DNA of 64,000 bases from Rubinisphaera margarita (GCF_022267515.1 NZ_JAKFGB010000022.1:1-64000); one strand, 5' to 3'. Shown: positions 52,290 to 62,098, counted from the stretch's first letter. Program-made: numbers and translations. The notes: generated from the sequence alone by a model not told the origin.

Positions 52290-53789
52290 TTGATCGAGTC
52301 GACTCCAACCGTACCGCTCCTCGAAATGTCCGGCATCTCCAAGCGGTTCGGGGCCACCGTTGCGCTGAAGGATGTCTCTCTGAATGTACATCCTGGCCGG
52401 GTTCTGGCCCTGATCGGCGAGAACGGAGCTGGCAAAAGCACGCTGATGAAGGTGCTGAGCGGCTCCATTTCCTCCGACTCCGGGGAGATGCAACTCGAAG
52501 GCGAGCCGTATCGTCCGTCCGATCCCCATGCTGCCCGACTCTCGGGCGTCAGCATGATTTATCAGGAGCTGACGATCGCTCCGGACCTGAATCTCGAAGA
52601 CAACTTGATGCTCGGCTGCGAATCCTCCCGCTTCGGTCTGCTCGATCGCCAGACGCAGCGGGAACGGATGCAGGACGCCCTCGAAATGCTGGGGATCGCT
52701 CATCTGCCGCAGAACGTGCCCGCTCGGCGTCTGTCCCCCGCTCATCAGCAGCTGATCGAGATTGCCCGGGCTCTCGTCCTGCAGTCGAAGATCGTGATTT
52801 TCGACGAACCGACCAGCTCCCTGGCCGCCGAAGACGTGCGGCACCTGTTTTCCGTTATCCGAGTCCTTCAGCAGCGCGGGCTGGGCGTCGTGTACATCAG
52901 CCATTTCTTAGAGGAAGTCCGCGAACTGTGCAGCGACTATGTCATTCTCCGCGATGGAGAAGACGTGGCCAGCGGAGAACTGAAGGACATTTCCGACGAT
53001 GAAATTGTCCATCAGATGGTCGGACGCGAACTCGATGAACTGTTCCCGTCCGTGCCACACGAGCGGGGCGAACTACTGCTCGATGTCTCCGAGCTTTCCG
53101 GCTACGGTTTCCCGAAAGAGGCTTCGATGCAGCTTCATCGTGGCGAAATCGTGGGGCTGGCCGGCCTCGTGGGAGCCGGGCGAACCGAGTTTGCCCGCTG
53201 TCTCTACGGCCTCGACGCCGTGCGTTCCGGTTCCGTTCGCATCACCACGCTCTCGCCGGCGAACAATCCCCGAGCCCGCATCAAAGCCGGAATGGGCATG
53301 GTTTCAGAAGACCGAAAGACCGAAGGACTGGCGCAAAACCTCTCGATCAACGACAACCTCACGATGTCCCGCATGGGCGGCTACAGCCACTTCGGATTCG
53401 TGAACCTGGCCGCCCGTCGCCACAGCGCCGCCGAGTGGATGAAGAAACTGCAGGTCAAAGCCCGCAGCTGCGAGCAGCCGATTCAGGACCTTTCCGGCGG
53501 CAACCAGCAAAAGGTGGCCATCGCCCGGGTGCTGCACCAGGAAGCTGAGATTCTGCTGCTCGATGAACCGACGCGGGGGATCGATGTCCGCACCAAATCG
53601 GAGATCTATCGGCTGATCGGCGAGTTCGCAGCCGAGGGGAAAGCTGTGCTTTTCATCAGTTCCTACCTGCCGGAACTGATGGCCGTTTGTGACCGCATCG
53701 GCGTGATGGCCCGTGGCCAGCTGCTCGAGTTTCGTCCGACCTCGGAATGGACCGAAGCTGAGATCATGCACCGAGCCATCTCCCGCTGA
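52290..53789 (+). CDS. Sugar ABC transporter ATP-binding protein (RbsA/MglA type)
   Basis: The 499-residue protein has two fused ABC domains, the layout of monosaccharide importers. Domain one has Walker A GENGAGKST, a degenerate LSPAHQQLIEIARAL signature and Walker B IVIFDEPTSSL; domain two has a signature LSGGNQQKVAIARVL and LLLDEPTRGID, with the degenerate Walker A GLVGAGRTE seen in RbsA. The start is TTG 52290; the ATG at 52326 would cut into the first strand. No permease or sugar-binding protein is adjacent on either side, so the partner genes must be elsewhere or the protein is an orphan. Confidence 0.9.
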   Translation: MIESTPTVPLLEMSGISKRFGATVALKDVSLNVHPGRVLALIGENGAGKSTLMKVLSGSISSDSGEMQLEGEPYRPSDPHAARLSGVSMIYQELTIAPDLNLEDNLMLGCESSRFGLLDRQTQRERMQDALEMLGIAHLPQNVPARRLSPAHQQLIEIARALVLQSKIVIFDEPTSSLAAEDVRHLFSVIRVLQQRGLGVVYISHFLEEVRELCSDYVILRDGEDVASGELKDISDDEIVHQMVGRELDELFPSVPHERGELLLDVSELSGYGFPKEASMQLHRGEIVGLAGLVGAGRTEFARCLYGLDAVRSGSVRITTLSPANNPRARIKAGMGMVSEDRKTEGLAQNLSINDNLTMSRMGGYSHFGFVNLAARRHSAAEWMKKLQVKARSCEQPIQDLSGGNQQKVAIARVLHQEAEILLLDEPTRGIDVRTKSEIYRLIGEFAAEGKAVLFISSYLPELMAVCDRIGVMARGQLLEFRPTSEWTEAEIMHRAISR

Positions 53790-53800
53790 GTTTAGCCTAC

Positions 53801-53939
53801 AGGGTGCGTCTTGACGCATCGATCGAATCGAAGAGGTGTGCCCCCGTTTATGTTGTCGGGAAGAAACCGAAGAGGCTTTATGGCGTAGCGGCGTTGGCTG
53901 AGTGAACTGATGTCAGGCCAGTACGTCAAGACGCACTCT
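53801..53939. repeat. 139-bp inverted-repeat element
   Basis: Imperfect 18-bp terminal inverted repeats (16 of 18 match) lie at 53801-53818 and 53922-53939, with a perfect 13-bp core GTGCGTCTTGACG (53804-53816) against CGTCAAGACGCAC (53924-53936). The left arm is itself a small palindrome (TGCGTC-TT-GACGCA). It lies in the 444-base spacer after the ABC gene. The rest of the spacer up to 54233 shows no gene; GGGAG at 54223-54227 serves the next start. Confidence 0.65.
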
Positions 53940-54233
53940 CCATTTTCGATTCCCACCCCGAAGCGCCAGCGAGGAAGATCGACGCTGAATACAGCTCAAA
54001 ATAGTGATTCCTACACGGGCGAAACAGAGTTTCGATGCATTTCCAGAGCCTGACGAACGACGCCGCCGGAGCCGCTGTTTTCCACGACATATGCACGCGC
54101 ACGTTTCCCTTTACCTGTTCTCGCGGTTAGAGTATGTATAAAAGGCTGTTGATCGTCCGGAGCCCGGGCGATTCAGCCCCAGTCGCTCACCATCCGACGA
54201 ACCTCTGAATTACCTCATAGTGGGAGAATTTTT

Positions 54234-55559
54234 ATGGCACCGGAACAGTCACCTTCCCGCCGCGATTTCATCAAGGCTTCGGCCACGGCGGCAGCTGGCA
54301 CGGCATTTTTGACCAGCGTTGTGAACCCGAATCGCGTGTTCGCTGCTGGCGATGACACCATCAAGATCGGCCTGGTCGGCTGTGGTGGCCGCGGTAGTGG
54401 AGCCGCCAGCCAGGCGCTCAAAACCGAAGGCAAGGTCGAACTGTACGCCATGGGCGACATGTTCATGGACCTGCTCGAAAAAAGCCAGAAGCGGATCGAA
54501 GCTTCGGTGAAAGGCAACGATACCGCAATCATCAACGTTCCGGAAGAACGCCGCTTTGCCGGCTTCGATGCTTATCAGAAGGTGATCGATTCCGGCGTCG
54601 ATGTCGTGATTCTGGCCACCCCGCCAGGCTTCCGCCCAATTCACTTCGAAGCCGCCGTGAAGGCTGGTAAGCACGTCTTCATGGAAAAGCCGGTCGCGAC
54701 TGATATCGCCGGCGTCAACAAGGTGCTCGAAGCCGCCAAGAAGGCCAAGGAACAGAACCTGAAGGTCGGCGTCGGCCTGCAGCGTCATCACCAGTTTACC
54801 TACCGCGACATTGTCAAACGGATTCAGGATGGCGAGATCGGCGATGTCGTCGCTCTTCGCGTTTACTGGAACGGCGGCGGCGTGTGGGATCCCCGCATGG
54901 CTCGCGAAGAAGCCTCCTCGGAAATGGAATACCAGCTCCGTAACTGGTACTACTACAACTGGCTCTGCGGCGATCACATCTGCGAGCAGCACATCCACAA
55001 CATCGATGTCGGCAACTGGATCAAGGGAGCTTACCCGGTCCGCGCTGAAGGGATGGGCGGTCGCGAAGTGCGTACTGATCCGAAGTACGGTGAAATCTTC
55101 GATCACCACGCTGTCGAGTTCACCTACGAAGACGGCACGAAGATGTTCAGCCAGTGTCGCCACATCCCCAACTGCTGGAACTCGGTTTCCGAGTACGCAC
55201 ACGGCACCAAGGGATACGCCGATGTTTCGGGGAGTTCGTACCAGTCGTACGGCGGCGACAAGTATCGCTACCGCGGCGAGAAGAACGATCCTTATCAGAC
55301 CGAGCACGACGATCTGTTCCACGCCATCCGCAACAACATCAGCTACGATGAGTCGGAATACGGCGCCATGAGCACCGCCAGTTCGATCCTCGGACGGACC
55401 GCGACCTACTCCGGCAAGTCCGTGACGATGGCTGACCTGCTCGCTTCGAACAAGAGCATCATGCCGGAAGAAATGTCGATGTCGGCCACGCCGCCAACGA
55501 CCCCGGGCAAAGATGGCCGCTACCCCATTCCGGTACCGGGCGTCTACAAGCCTTACTAA
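54234..55559 (+). CDS. Tat-exported Gfo/Idh/MocA family oxidoreductase
   Basis: The 441-residue protein has a twin-arginine signal (SRRDFIKASATAAAGTAFL), then the NAD(P)-binding GLVGCGGRGSG (about 45-55), FMEKPVATD (the EKP motif near 147-149) and a C-terminal substrate domain containing GDHICEQHIHNIDVGNW. Members oxidise or isomerise sugars using a bound nucleotide; export of these by Tat is a planctomycete feature. GGGAG seven bases before the ATG and a strong terminator show it is a single-gene unit. The sugar is unknown. Confidence 0.9.
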   Translation: MAPEQSPSRRDFIKASATAAAGTAFLTSVVNPNRVFAAGDDTIKIGLVGCGGRGSGAASQALKTEGKVELYAMGDMFMDLLEKSQKRIEASVKGNDTAIINVPEERRFAGFDAYQKVIDSGVDVVILATPPGFRPIHFEAAVKAGKHVFMEKPVATDIAGVNKVLEAAKKAKEQNLKVGVGLQRHHQFTYRDIVKRIQDGEIGDVVALRVYWNGGGVWDPRMAREEASSEMEYQLRNWYYYNWLCGDHICEQHIHNIDVGNWIKGAYPVRAEGMGGREVRTDPKYGEIFDHHAVEFTYEDGTKMFSQCRHIPNCWNSVSEYAHGTKGYADVSGSSYQSYGGDKYRYRGEKNDPYQTEHDDLFHAIRNNISYDESEYGAMSTASSILGRTATYSGKSVTMADLLASNKSIMPEEMSMSATPPTTPGKDGRYPIPVPGVYKPY

Positions 55560-55590
55560 TCAATTGCTGATCTGATTCAGCGAGAATTCA

Positions 55591-55625
55591 ACCGGCCCGG
55601 TGACCAGTGCACCGGGCCGGTTTTT
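55591..55625 (+). terminator. Terminator of the Gfo/Idh gene
   Basis: A perfect 12-bp G/C-rich stem (55591-55602 with 55610-55621) with a seven-base loop and a following T run (55621-55625) forms a strong Rho-independent terminator 31 bases after the stop. Confidence 0.92.
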
Positions 55626-55822
55626 CGTTTGAACGGCCCTTCCGCCGCTCGTTCCCTGTGAACGGACCCTGGAGTCGGTCATAATCATTCCGTAACGGCG
55701 ACATCCTGTCGCCGATTGCGTGCACTACCAGCAGAGACGTTCCAACAAGAACGCTCATTCGGCGGCAGAATGCCTCCACGACAGTCGAATGCTCTCCTCT
55801 TCATACACTGCGAACCAGCGCT

Positions 55823-56641
55823 ATGTCATACGATCAGATCAAAGTCGGATTCATCGGAGCCGGGCAAATGGCCACGGCTCTCGCGTGTGGGTTTCTGGAA
55901 CGGCAGATCATCGCCAGTGCCCAACTCGAAGCCTGCGATGTCAACGAATCCGCCCGTACTAACTTCCGTGAGAAGACGGGGGTGGACTGCACCGACTCGA
56001 TTTCCCAGACAGTCACTTCAGTGGACCTGGTTTTCCTCGCCGTCAAACCGCAATACCTCGGCTCAGTCGGGAAAGAGGCGGCTCCTCATCTGAAGCCCGG
56101 CCAGACGGTCGTTTCCATTGCAGCCGGGGTCACGATCGACAGTTTGCGGGAGTACCTGGGCGGCCACCAGAACATCATTCGCATCATGCCGAACACGCCG
56201 AGTCTCGTCGGCACGGGGGCAGCCGGAATGGCGGTCTCCGAGGTCGTGCCCGAGCAACAGGCGGCCATCGTGCAGGGATTGATGGAGAGTGTCGGACTAT
56301 GCGAACGACTCCCCGAGAAACTTCTTGATGCCGTAACCGGTCTCTCCGGCAGCGGGCCGGCTTATGTCTTCCAGTTCATTGAAGCACTCAGCGATGGCGG
56401 CGTACTGGCCGGATTGCCACGTGCGACTGCGACCCGGCTGGCTGCACAAACGGTTCTCGGAGCGGCGAAGATGGTTCTCGAAACCGGACAGCATCCCGGC
56501 CAGCTCAAAGACGGCGTGACCAGCCCCGGCGGAACCACGATCACCGGGATTTCCGTCCTGGAAAGTCATGGGTTCCGCGGCGCGATCATTGAAGCTGTTC
56601 ATGCAGCCACAGACCGATCCCGAGAACTCAGCGGCAGCTGA
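55823..56641 (+). CDS. proC: Pyrroline-5-carboxylate reductase
   Basis: This enzyme makes proline from pyrroline-5-carboxylate with NAD(P)H. The 272-residue protein has the N-terminal nucleotide motif VGFIGAGQMATAL (8-20), VDLVFLAVKPQ, RIMPNTPSLVGTG and the C-terminal family signature GVTSPGGTTITGISVLE. Length is normal. It is followed 61 bases later by the lactonase gene on the same strand. Confidence 0.95.
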   Translation: MSYDQIKVGFIGAGQMATALACGFLERQIIASAQLEACDVNESARTNFREKTGVDCTDSISQTVTSVDLVFLAVKPQYLGSVGKEAAPHLKPGQTVVSIAAGVTIDSLREYLGGHQNIIRIMPNTPSLVGTGAAGMAVSEVVPEQQAAIVQGLMESVGLCERLPEKLLDAVTGLSGSGPAYVFQFIEALSDGGVLAGLPRATATRLAAQTVLGAAKMVLETGQHPGQLKDGVTSPGGTTITGISVLESHGFRGAIIEAVHAATDRSRELSGS

Positions 56642-56702
56642 CTTCCGGCAAGACACCTTCCCACTGCAGTAGACTACCTCTTTCAGACCAAGGACTCCGA
56701 CG

Positions 56703-57824
56703 ATGAGAATTCTCTTTCTGCTTCTCGCGAGTGTGCCCCTGATGACGACTCCAATCACGGCTGCTGAACAGTGGGCCTTCATCGCCAGTCCGCCCGACCC
56801 CCAGGCGATCTATCGAGCCACGCTCAATCCGGAGACCGGTGAACTCGGCCAGCTCGAACTGGCCGTTGAAGGGATCCAGACAGGCTTCATGGCGCTGCAC
56901 CCGAAGCTTCCTATCCTCTACGCCGGCTGTGCGGATCGCATCAACGGCGAGACGCAGGGTGTTGTCCGCGCCTACCAGTTCGACAGCGGAATAGGCGAAC
57001 TCGAACAGATCAGTCAGTCCGAGACGAACGATGGCAGCCCGACGCATATCGAGGTTGCGCCGGATGGATCGTCGGTTGCCGTTTGCCACTACGGGGGCGA
57101 TGGCACCACGCTGATCCCGCTCGATGATCAGGGAAAACTGGTGGAGACGTCACTTTCCCAGATCAAACATCAGGGCAGCAGCGTGAATGAAAAGCGACAG
57201 ACGCGGCCCCACCCGCATGGGGTCGCCTACCACCGCGATGGGAATTTTCTGCTGGTCGCCGATCTTGGGAACGATCATGTCGAGGTCTTCGAGATTACCG
57301 ACGATCGTCAGCTACGACGAAAATCCTACTGGCAGGCCGCCCCCGGTGCCGGCCCCCGGCACGTGACGTTTCATTCGTCGCTCGATGTCGCCTACTGCAT
57401 TAACGAACTCGACTCGACAATCAGTGTCCTCCAGTTGAATCCCAAGTCGGGCGAGCTGTCGGAACTGCAGACTGTGTCGACGCTCCCGGAAAACTTCAGC
57501 GGCAACAACACAACCGCCGAAGTCGTGGTCCATCCCTCTGGAAAGTTCGTGTATGGTTCGAATCGAGGGCATGAGAGTACGGCTGTGTTTCAGGTCGATA
57601 CCAAGACCGGCAAGCTGAGTTTCGTGGAACGCGAGCCGACTCAGGGAAACCATCCCCGTTTCGTGGGACTCGACCGAACCGGCTCGGTTTACCTTGCAGC
57701 CAACATGCAGAGCAATAATATCGTGTCATTCCGCGTCAATCCGGACTCGGGCAAACTCGATCCGGCCGGGCACACGCTCGAAGTTCAGCGGCCGATGTGT
57801 ATCGTTTTCGCAGCGAAAGAATAA
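56703..57824 (+). CDS. Lactonase-family beta-propeller, possible 6-phosphogluconolactonase
   Basis: The 373-residue protein is a seven-bladed propeller of the YbhE/Pgl lactonase family. Landmarks include TRPHPHGVAYHRDGNFLLVADLGNDHV, GAGPRHVTFHSS and VHPSGKFVYGSNRGHES. An N-terminal signal-like segment (RILFLLLASVPLMTTPITAAE) suggests export, which is odd for a cytoplasmic pentose phosphate enzyme and points to another lactone substrate. It lies between proC and dapF on the same strand, seven bases before dapF, so the three are probably one transcript. Confidence 0.82.
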   Translation: MRILFLLLASVPLMTTPITAAEQWAFIASPPDPQAIYRATLNPETGELGQLELAVEGIQTGFMALHPKLPILYAGCADRINGETQGVVRAYQFDSGIGELEQISQSETNDGSPTHIEVAPDGSSVAVCHYGGDGTTLIPLDDQGKLVETSLSQIKHQGSSVNEKRQTRPHPHGVAYHRDGNFLLVADLGNDHVEVFEITDDRQLRRKSYWQAAPGAGPRHVTFHSSLDVAYCINELDSTISVLQLNPKSGELSELQTVSTLPENFSGNNTTAEVVVHPSGKFVYGSNRGHESTAVFQVDTKTGKLSFVEREPTQGNHPRFVGLDRTGSVYLAANMQSNNIVSFRVNPDSGKLDPAGHTLEVQRPMCIVFAAKE

Positions 57825-57831
57825 CGGAATC

Positions 57832-58668
57832 ATGAAGTTCACCAAGATGCACGGAGCAGGGAACGACTACGTTTACGTCAACCTGTTCCAGGAAAAGCTC
57901 CCCGGACCGGCTGCGGAAATCGCGCCCATCGTCGCCAACCGCAACACCGGCATCGGCGGCGATGGCCTGATCCTGATTGAGCCCTCCGACAAAGCCGATG
58001 CCCGCATGCGGATGTACAACTCCGACGGCAGTGAAGCCGAGATGTGCGGCAACGGCGTCCGCTGCGTCGCTAAGTACGTCTACGATCACGGCATCGCGAA
58101 GCAGGAAGAACTGCAGATCGAAACCGGAGCCGGCGTGCTCAAGCTGCAGGTCTTTCCCGAGCAGGGAAAGGTTCAGCGCGTCCGCGTGAACATGGGACAG
58201 CCGATTCTGGAAAGTGCGAAGATCCCGACGACGCTGCCGGGCGATCCCCCCGTTAACGCAAAGCTCGACGTTTCCGGCCGCATCCTCGAAGTGACCTGCG
58301 TCTCGATGGGCAACCCGCACTGCATCACGTTCGTCGATGAAGTCACCGACGACTGGGTTCTCAAGACGGGCCCCCTGGTCGAGAAACATCCCGCCTTCCC
58401 CCGCCGGGTAAACGCCGAGTTCATTCAGGTTGTCTCGCCAGAAGAGTTCATCATGCGGGTCTGGGAACGAGGCTCCGGGGAAACTCTCGCCTGCGGCACC
58501 GGAGCCAGCGCGGTCGCGGTGGCTGGTGTGCTCACCGGGAAGATGGGCCGCAAGGTGACAGGCCACCTGCTCGGCGGGGACCTCGAACTCGAATGGTGCG
58601 AAAAAACCAACGACGTTTACATGACCGGCCCGGCCGCCGAAGTTTTCTCCGGCGAGTGGAACGGGTAA
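57832..58668 (+). CDS. dapF: Diaminopimelate epimerase
   Basis: DapF converts LL- to meso-diaminopimelate for lysine and peptidoglycan synthesis, without a cofactor. The 278-residue protein has FTKMHGAGNDYVYV at the start and the two active-site cysteines in EMCGNGVRC (Cys72) and ACGTGASA (about 220). The open frame extends upstream to 57694 inside the lactonase gene, but the ATG at 57832 gives the family's N-terminus and lies seven bases after the lactonase stop. Confidence 0.96.
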   Translation: MKFTKMHGAGNDYVYVNLFQEKLPGPAAEIAPIVANRNTGIGGDGLILIEPSDKADARMRMYNSDGSEAEMCGNGVRCVAKYVYDHGIAKQEELQIETGAGVLKLQVFPEQGKVQRVRVNMGQPILESAKIPTTLPGDPPVNAKLDVSGRILEVTCVSMGNPHCITFVDEVTDDWVLKTGPLVEKHPAFPRRVNAEFIQVVSPEEFIMRVWERGSGETLACGTGASAVAVAGVLTGKMGRKVTGHLLGGDLELEWCEKTNDVYMTGPAAEVFSGEWNG

Positions 58669-58784
58669 GCGACATTCGAGAAATCAGCGGTGCGTCGTCT
58701 GCAGTTAAAGACGACGCCGCTTCAAGCCGGTGAATCTCGCCCAATCGCCTGATTTGACGAGTCCCGTTCTCCGACGGCCGCGCC

Positions 58785-58807
58785 GCCCCGAAAGGATGTT
58801 TCGGGGC
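58785..58807. terminator. Hairpin between convergent dapF and helicase genes
   Basis: A 9-bp stem (58785-58793 with 58799-58807) and a five-base loop lie between the two convergent stops. Neither strand has a U run after it, so a terminator function is only likely by position. Confidence 0.45.
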
Positions 58808-58835
58808 CGTCTGTACGACAGGAATTCTCCGACGC

Positions 58836-60065
58836 TTACAGGTGCCGGCGAACTCGCGGGGTATAGTGTTCCTCGTCCTCGATTTTGTACTCGGGGATCA
58901 TGCGGTTCACCAGAATCTCGATGCGGGTCAGTTCGTTGCCCTGAGCCTGGGTGACGAACGTAAATGCCCGGCCGTGGAAGTCGGAAGAGAGTCGTCCCGC
59001 CCGACCGATGCGGTGCACGTAGTCGTCGGAATGCTCGGGGATGTCGTAGTTGATGATGTGCGAAATCCCGCTGACATCGATGCCGCGTCCGACAATGTCG
59101 GTGGCGATCAACATGCGAACCTTACCTTCACGGAAGCTCTTCATCACGCGGTCACGTTTCGCCTGCGGCAAGTCGCCATGCAGGGTCGCAACCTGCTTCA
59201 GGCGGGTGCGAAACCGGTTGTAGAGATCATCCGCCTTCCGCTTCGTCCGGCAGAAGACGATGGTCTGTCGCGGACGTTCCTGCCGGAGCAGACGCACGAG
59301 CAGAGGAAACTTCCGGTGCTCATCGACCGTCAGGTAGAACTGCTCAACCGCATCCGCGGTGACATTGGTCGCCGAGACGTCGACACGAATCGGCTCGTTC
59401 ATGTACCGCGTCGCCAGCCGCTCCACCTCGGGAGGCAGCGTCGCGGAGAGCAGCAGAGTCTGACGGTCTTTCGGACAGTTCTTGAGGATGAACTCAATGT
59501 CGGGACGGAACCCGATGTCGAGCATCCGGTCGGCTTCGTCCAGGACGACTGTCTGGAGCGCGGAGAAGGTCAGCGTTTTCCGTTTGAACAGATCGATGAT
59601 TCGTCCGGGAGTTCCGACAACGACATCGACCCCATGTTCCACCTGCAGCGCCTGCTTTCGCAGGGGCCGCCCGCCGACCAGCGTCGCGACTTCCAGACTG
59701 GTATCGCTGCTGATCTTTCGGGCTTCCTCGGCAACCTGCTCTGACAACTCTCGCGTCGGGCAAAGGACGAGGACTCGTGGATCGTGATCGGCTTTTTCGA
59801 AGCGTTCAATCACGGGAATCATGAAGGCAGCCGTCTTACCAGTGCCTGTCTGGGATTGCCCCAGACAGTCGGTCCCGCTCAACGCGGGTGGAATAAACTT
59901 CTGCTGAATTTCACTCGGATGAACATAGCCCAGCGAAGCCAGTTGCTTCACCGTCGACTTACGCAAACCCAGGTCGGCGAAGGTTACCGACTGATCAAAT
60001 TGCTCGGACTCCAATGGTGACTCCGAAATGTCTGAAGAAATGGGATCAGATAATAAGGTAGACAA
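58836..60065 (-). CDS. DEAD-box RNA helicase (RhlE-like)
   Basis: The ATP-dependent RNA helicase (409 aa) has a Q motif (FADLGLRKSTVKQLASLGYVHPSEIQ), Walker A SQTGTGKT, DEADRML, SATLPPEV, and in the second domain IFCRTKRKAD and HRIGRAGR. Its C-terminus is short, with no RNA-binding extension, like minimal RhlE/CshA proteins. The TTG start at 60065 has GGAAG four bases upstream; there is no ATG in the first region. It lies 17 bases after ftsH and is likely in that transcript. Confidence 0.9.
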   Translation of the reverse strand: MSTLLSDPISSDISESPLESEQFDQSVTFADLGLRKSTVKQLASLGYVHPSEIQQKFIPPALSGTDCLGQSQTGTGKTAAFMIPVIERFEKADHDPRVLVLCPTRELSEQVAEEARKISSDTSLEVATLVGGRPLRKQALQVEHGVDVVVGTPGRIIDLFKRKTLTFSALQTVVLDEADRMLDIGFRPDIEFILKNCPKDRQTLLLSATLPPEVERLATRYMNEPIRVDVSATNVTADAVEQFYLTVDEHRKFPLLVRLLRQERPRQTIVFCRTKRKADDLYNRFRTRLKQVATLHGDLPQAKRDRVMKSFREGKVRMLIATDIVGRGIDVSGISHIINYDIPEHSDDYVHRIGRAGRLSSDFHGRAFTFVTQAQGNELTRIEILVNRMIPEYKIEDEEHYTPRVRRHL

Positions 60066-60082
60066 TCAACTTCCAGTCATCG

Positions 60083-62098
60083 TTAAGCATTTTCATCCGG
60101 GCTTCCCATCGGCGGAACAGGATCACTTCCTGGCCGTGGGCCCAGAATCTTCTGTAGTTCGTCGGAATCGATGATTTCCTGTTCAATCAACGCTTCCGAA
60201 ATTCGGTCGAGCTTCTCCCGGTGTTCCTGGAGAATTTGCATCGCCCTGTCGGCCGCGGCGAACAGCACACGCTGAATCTCCTGGTCGACGAGATGTGCGG
60301 TCGCATCAGAGTACGTCCGCATCTCATGCATCTCCTTGCCGAGGAAAGGATCGTCTTCGGCGTGCCGGAAGGCGGCCGGTCCAATCGTCTCGCTCATTCC
60401 CCAGTGTGAGACCATCTTCCGGGAAATATCAGTGGCCCGCTTCAAATCGTCGGACGCATTGGCAGTATACTCATCAAAGACAAGTTTCTCAGCCGCCCGC
60501 CCACCAAGCATCATCGCGAGCTGCTGATGCAGGCGCTGTTCTCCGATACTGTGGCGTTCTTCATCCGGTCGCAACTGCGTTACGCCCAGGGCTCGTCCGC
60601 GCGGGACAATCGTGACTTTGTGCACCGGATCGAGTTCGGGCAGAACCCAGGCCACCAGGGTATGCCCGGCTTCGTGGTAAGCGGTCATCCGCTTTTCTTT
60701 GTCCGACAGGATCTCTTCGCGTTTAATGCCCATCAGGACACGATCGGCGGCGGCTTCGAAGTCAGACATCGTGACTTTGTTCTTCGAGGTCCGAGTGGCA
60801 TGCAGAGCCGCTTCGTTGACGAGGTTCTTCAGGTCAGCTCCCGAATATCCGATCGTGCTGGCGGCAATGCGTTCCAGATTGACGTCGTCGGCGAGCGGCA
60901 CCTTGCGGCTGTGCACCTTGAGGATGCCGAGTCGACCTTCCTTGGATGGCAGATCCACCACGATGTGCCGATCGAAACGCCCAGGTCGTGTGAGGGCCTT
61001 GTCGAGGACGTCGGGCCTGTTGGTCGCCGCGATGACAATGACGGCATCGGTTTGTGTGAAGCCGTCCATCTCACTGAGAATCTGATTCAGCGTCTGCTCG
61101 CGCTCATCGTGGCCCCCGCCGTAACCGGCGCCACGCATCCGGCCGACCGCGTCGATTTCGTCAATAAAGACGATACACGGAGCATGTTCTTTCGCCGTAC
61201 GGAACAGATCCCGCACGCGGCTCGCACCGACGCCGACGAACATTTGAATGAACTCGGAACCGTTGATGCTGTAGAACGGCACCTCGGCTTCACCGGCAGT
61301 CGCGCGAGCCAGCAGCGTTTTCCCGGTTCCCGGCGAGCCCATCAGCAGCACGCCCTTGGGAATCTGAGCTCCAAGCCGCTGGAATTTGGCCGGGTTCTTG
61401 AGGAACTCGACCACTTCCTGAAGCTCGGTTTTGGGATTCTCCATCCCCGCGACATCGTCAAACGTGGTCTGCTTATCAGAGGGACGGAACTCGCGAGCAG
61501 GGCTCTTGACGAAACTTCCGAACATCCCGGATGACATCGGGTCGGACGACCGTCGCATCATCGACAGGAAAAAGAGCATGACCAGCATGGTCCCGCCCAG
61601 CATGATCAGCATTTGCGTGGACAAAGACAACTGCGTTGTCACGTCTTCGTATTCGGTAATGCCGGCCTCTCCCAGTGCGACCAGGAGACGATCGGATTCG
61701 AAGTGCGGAATCTGCGTGTGAAACTCTTCCTGGAGTTCGACGGGCTCCTTGCCTTCGATCTGCATACTCTCGGGAGTGGGGGGGATGTCTTTCCAGGTTC
61801 CGGAAAGATAATTGCCGTCGAGAACGACTTCGGTCACGTTGTCCGCTTCGAGCTGCTGCCAGAAGAAGCCGTAGTCAACCCGATCGCCTTTGCGGCCGTT
61901 ATTGGCGGCCCAGATGATCAGAACGGCGATCCCGACCATCAGAATGAGCGACCAGGGAACTTTCTGCCGGCGCCCCTGATTGGCGGATTCATTCGACGGA
62001 CTGCTGCGTTTATTCAATTTGCTCGGCAATGGCCCCTGCTGATCGCGAACATCCGGACCTTTCGGCGGGGAAGGCTCATCGGGCTTGATATCATTCAT
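60083..62098 (-). CDS. ftsH: ATP-dependent zinc metalloprotease FtsH
   Basis: This membrane-bound AAA+ protease degrades damaged membrane proteins and short-lived regulators. The 671-residue protein has a Pro/Ser-rich N-terminus (1-45), helices at about 48-64 and 160-180 flanking a periplasmic domain, Walker A GSPGTGKT (254-261), Walker B FIDEID (311-316), the second region of homology and the zinc motif HEAGH (475-479). It lies between a glycosyltransferase gene (58 bases upstream) and the DEAD-box gene, all on the minus strand. Confidence 0.97.
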   Translation of the reverse strand: MNDIKPDEPSPPKGPDVRDQQGPLPSKLNKRSSPSNESANQGRRQKVPWSLILMVGIAVLIIWAANNGRKGDRVDYGFFWQQLEADNVTEVVLDGNYLSGTWKDIPPTPESMQIEGKEPVELQEEFHTQIPHFESDRLLVALGEAGITEYEDVTTQLSLSTQMLIMLGGTMLVMLFFLSMMRRSSDPMSSGMFGSFVKSPAREFRPSDKQTTFDDVAGMENPKTELQEVVEFLKNPAKFQRLGAQIPKGVLLMGSPGTGKTLLARATAGEAEVPFYSINGSEFIQMFVGVGASRVRDLFRTAKEHAPCIVFIDEIDAVGRMRGAGYGGGHDEREQTLNQILSEMDGFTQTDAVIVIAATNRPDVLDKALTRPGRFDRHIVVDLPSKEGRLGILKVHSRKVPLADDVNLERIAASTIGYSGADLKNLVNEAALHATRTSKNKVTMSDFEAAADRVLMGIKREEILSDKEKRMTAYHEAGHTLVAWVLPELDPVHKVTIVPRGRALGVTQLRPDEERHSIGEQRLHQQLAMMLGGRAAEKLVFDEYTANASDDLKRATDISRKMVSHWGMSETIGPAAFRHAEDDPFLGKEMHEMRTYSDATAHLVDQEIQRVLFAAADRAMQILQEHREKLDRISEALIEQEIIDSDELQKILGPRPGSDPVPPMGSPDENA

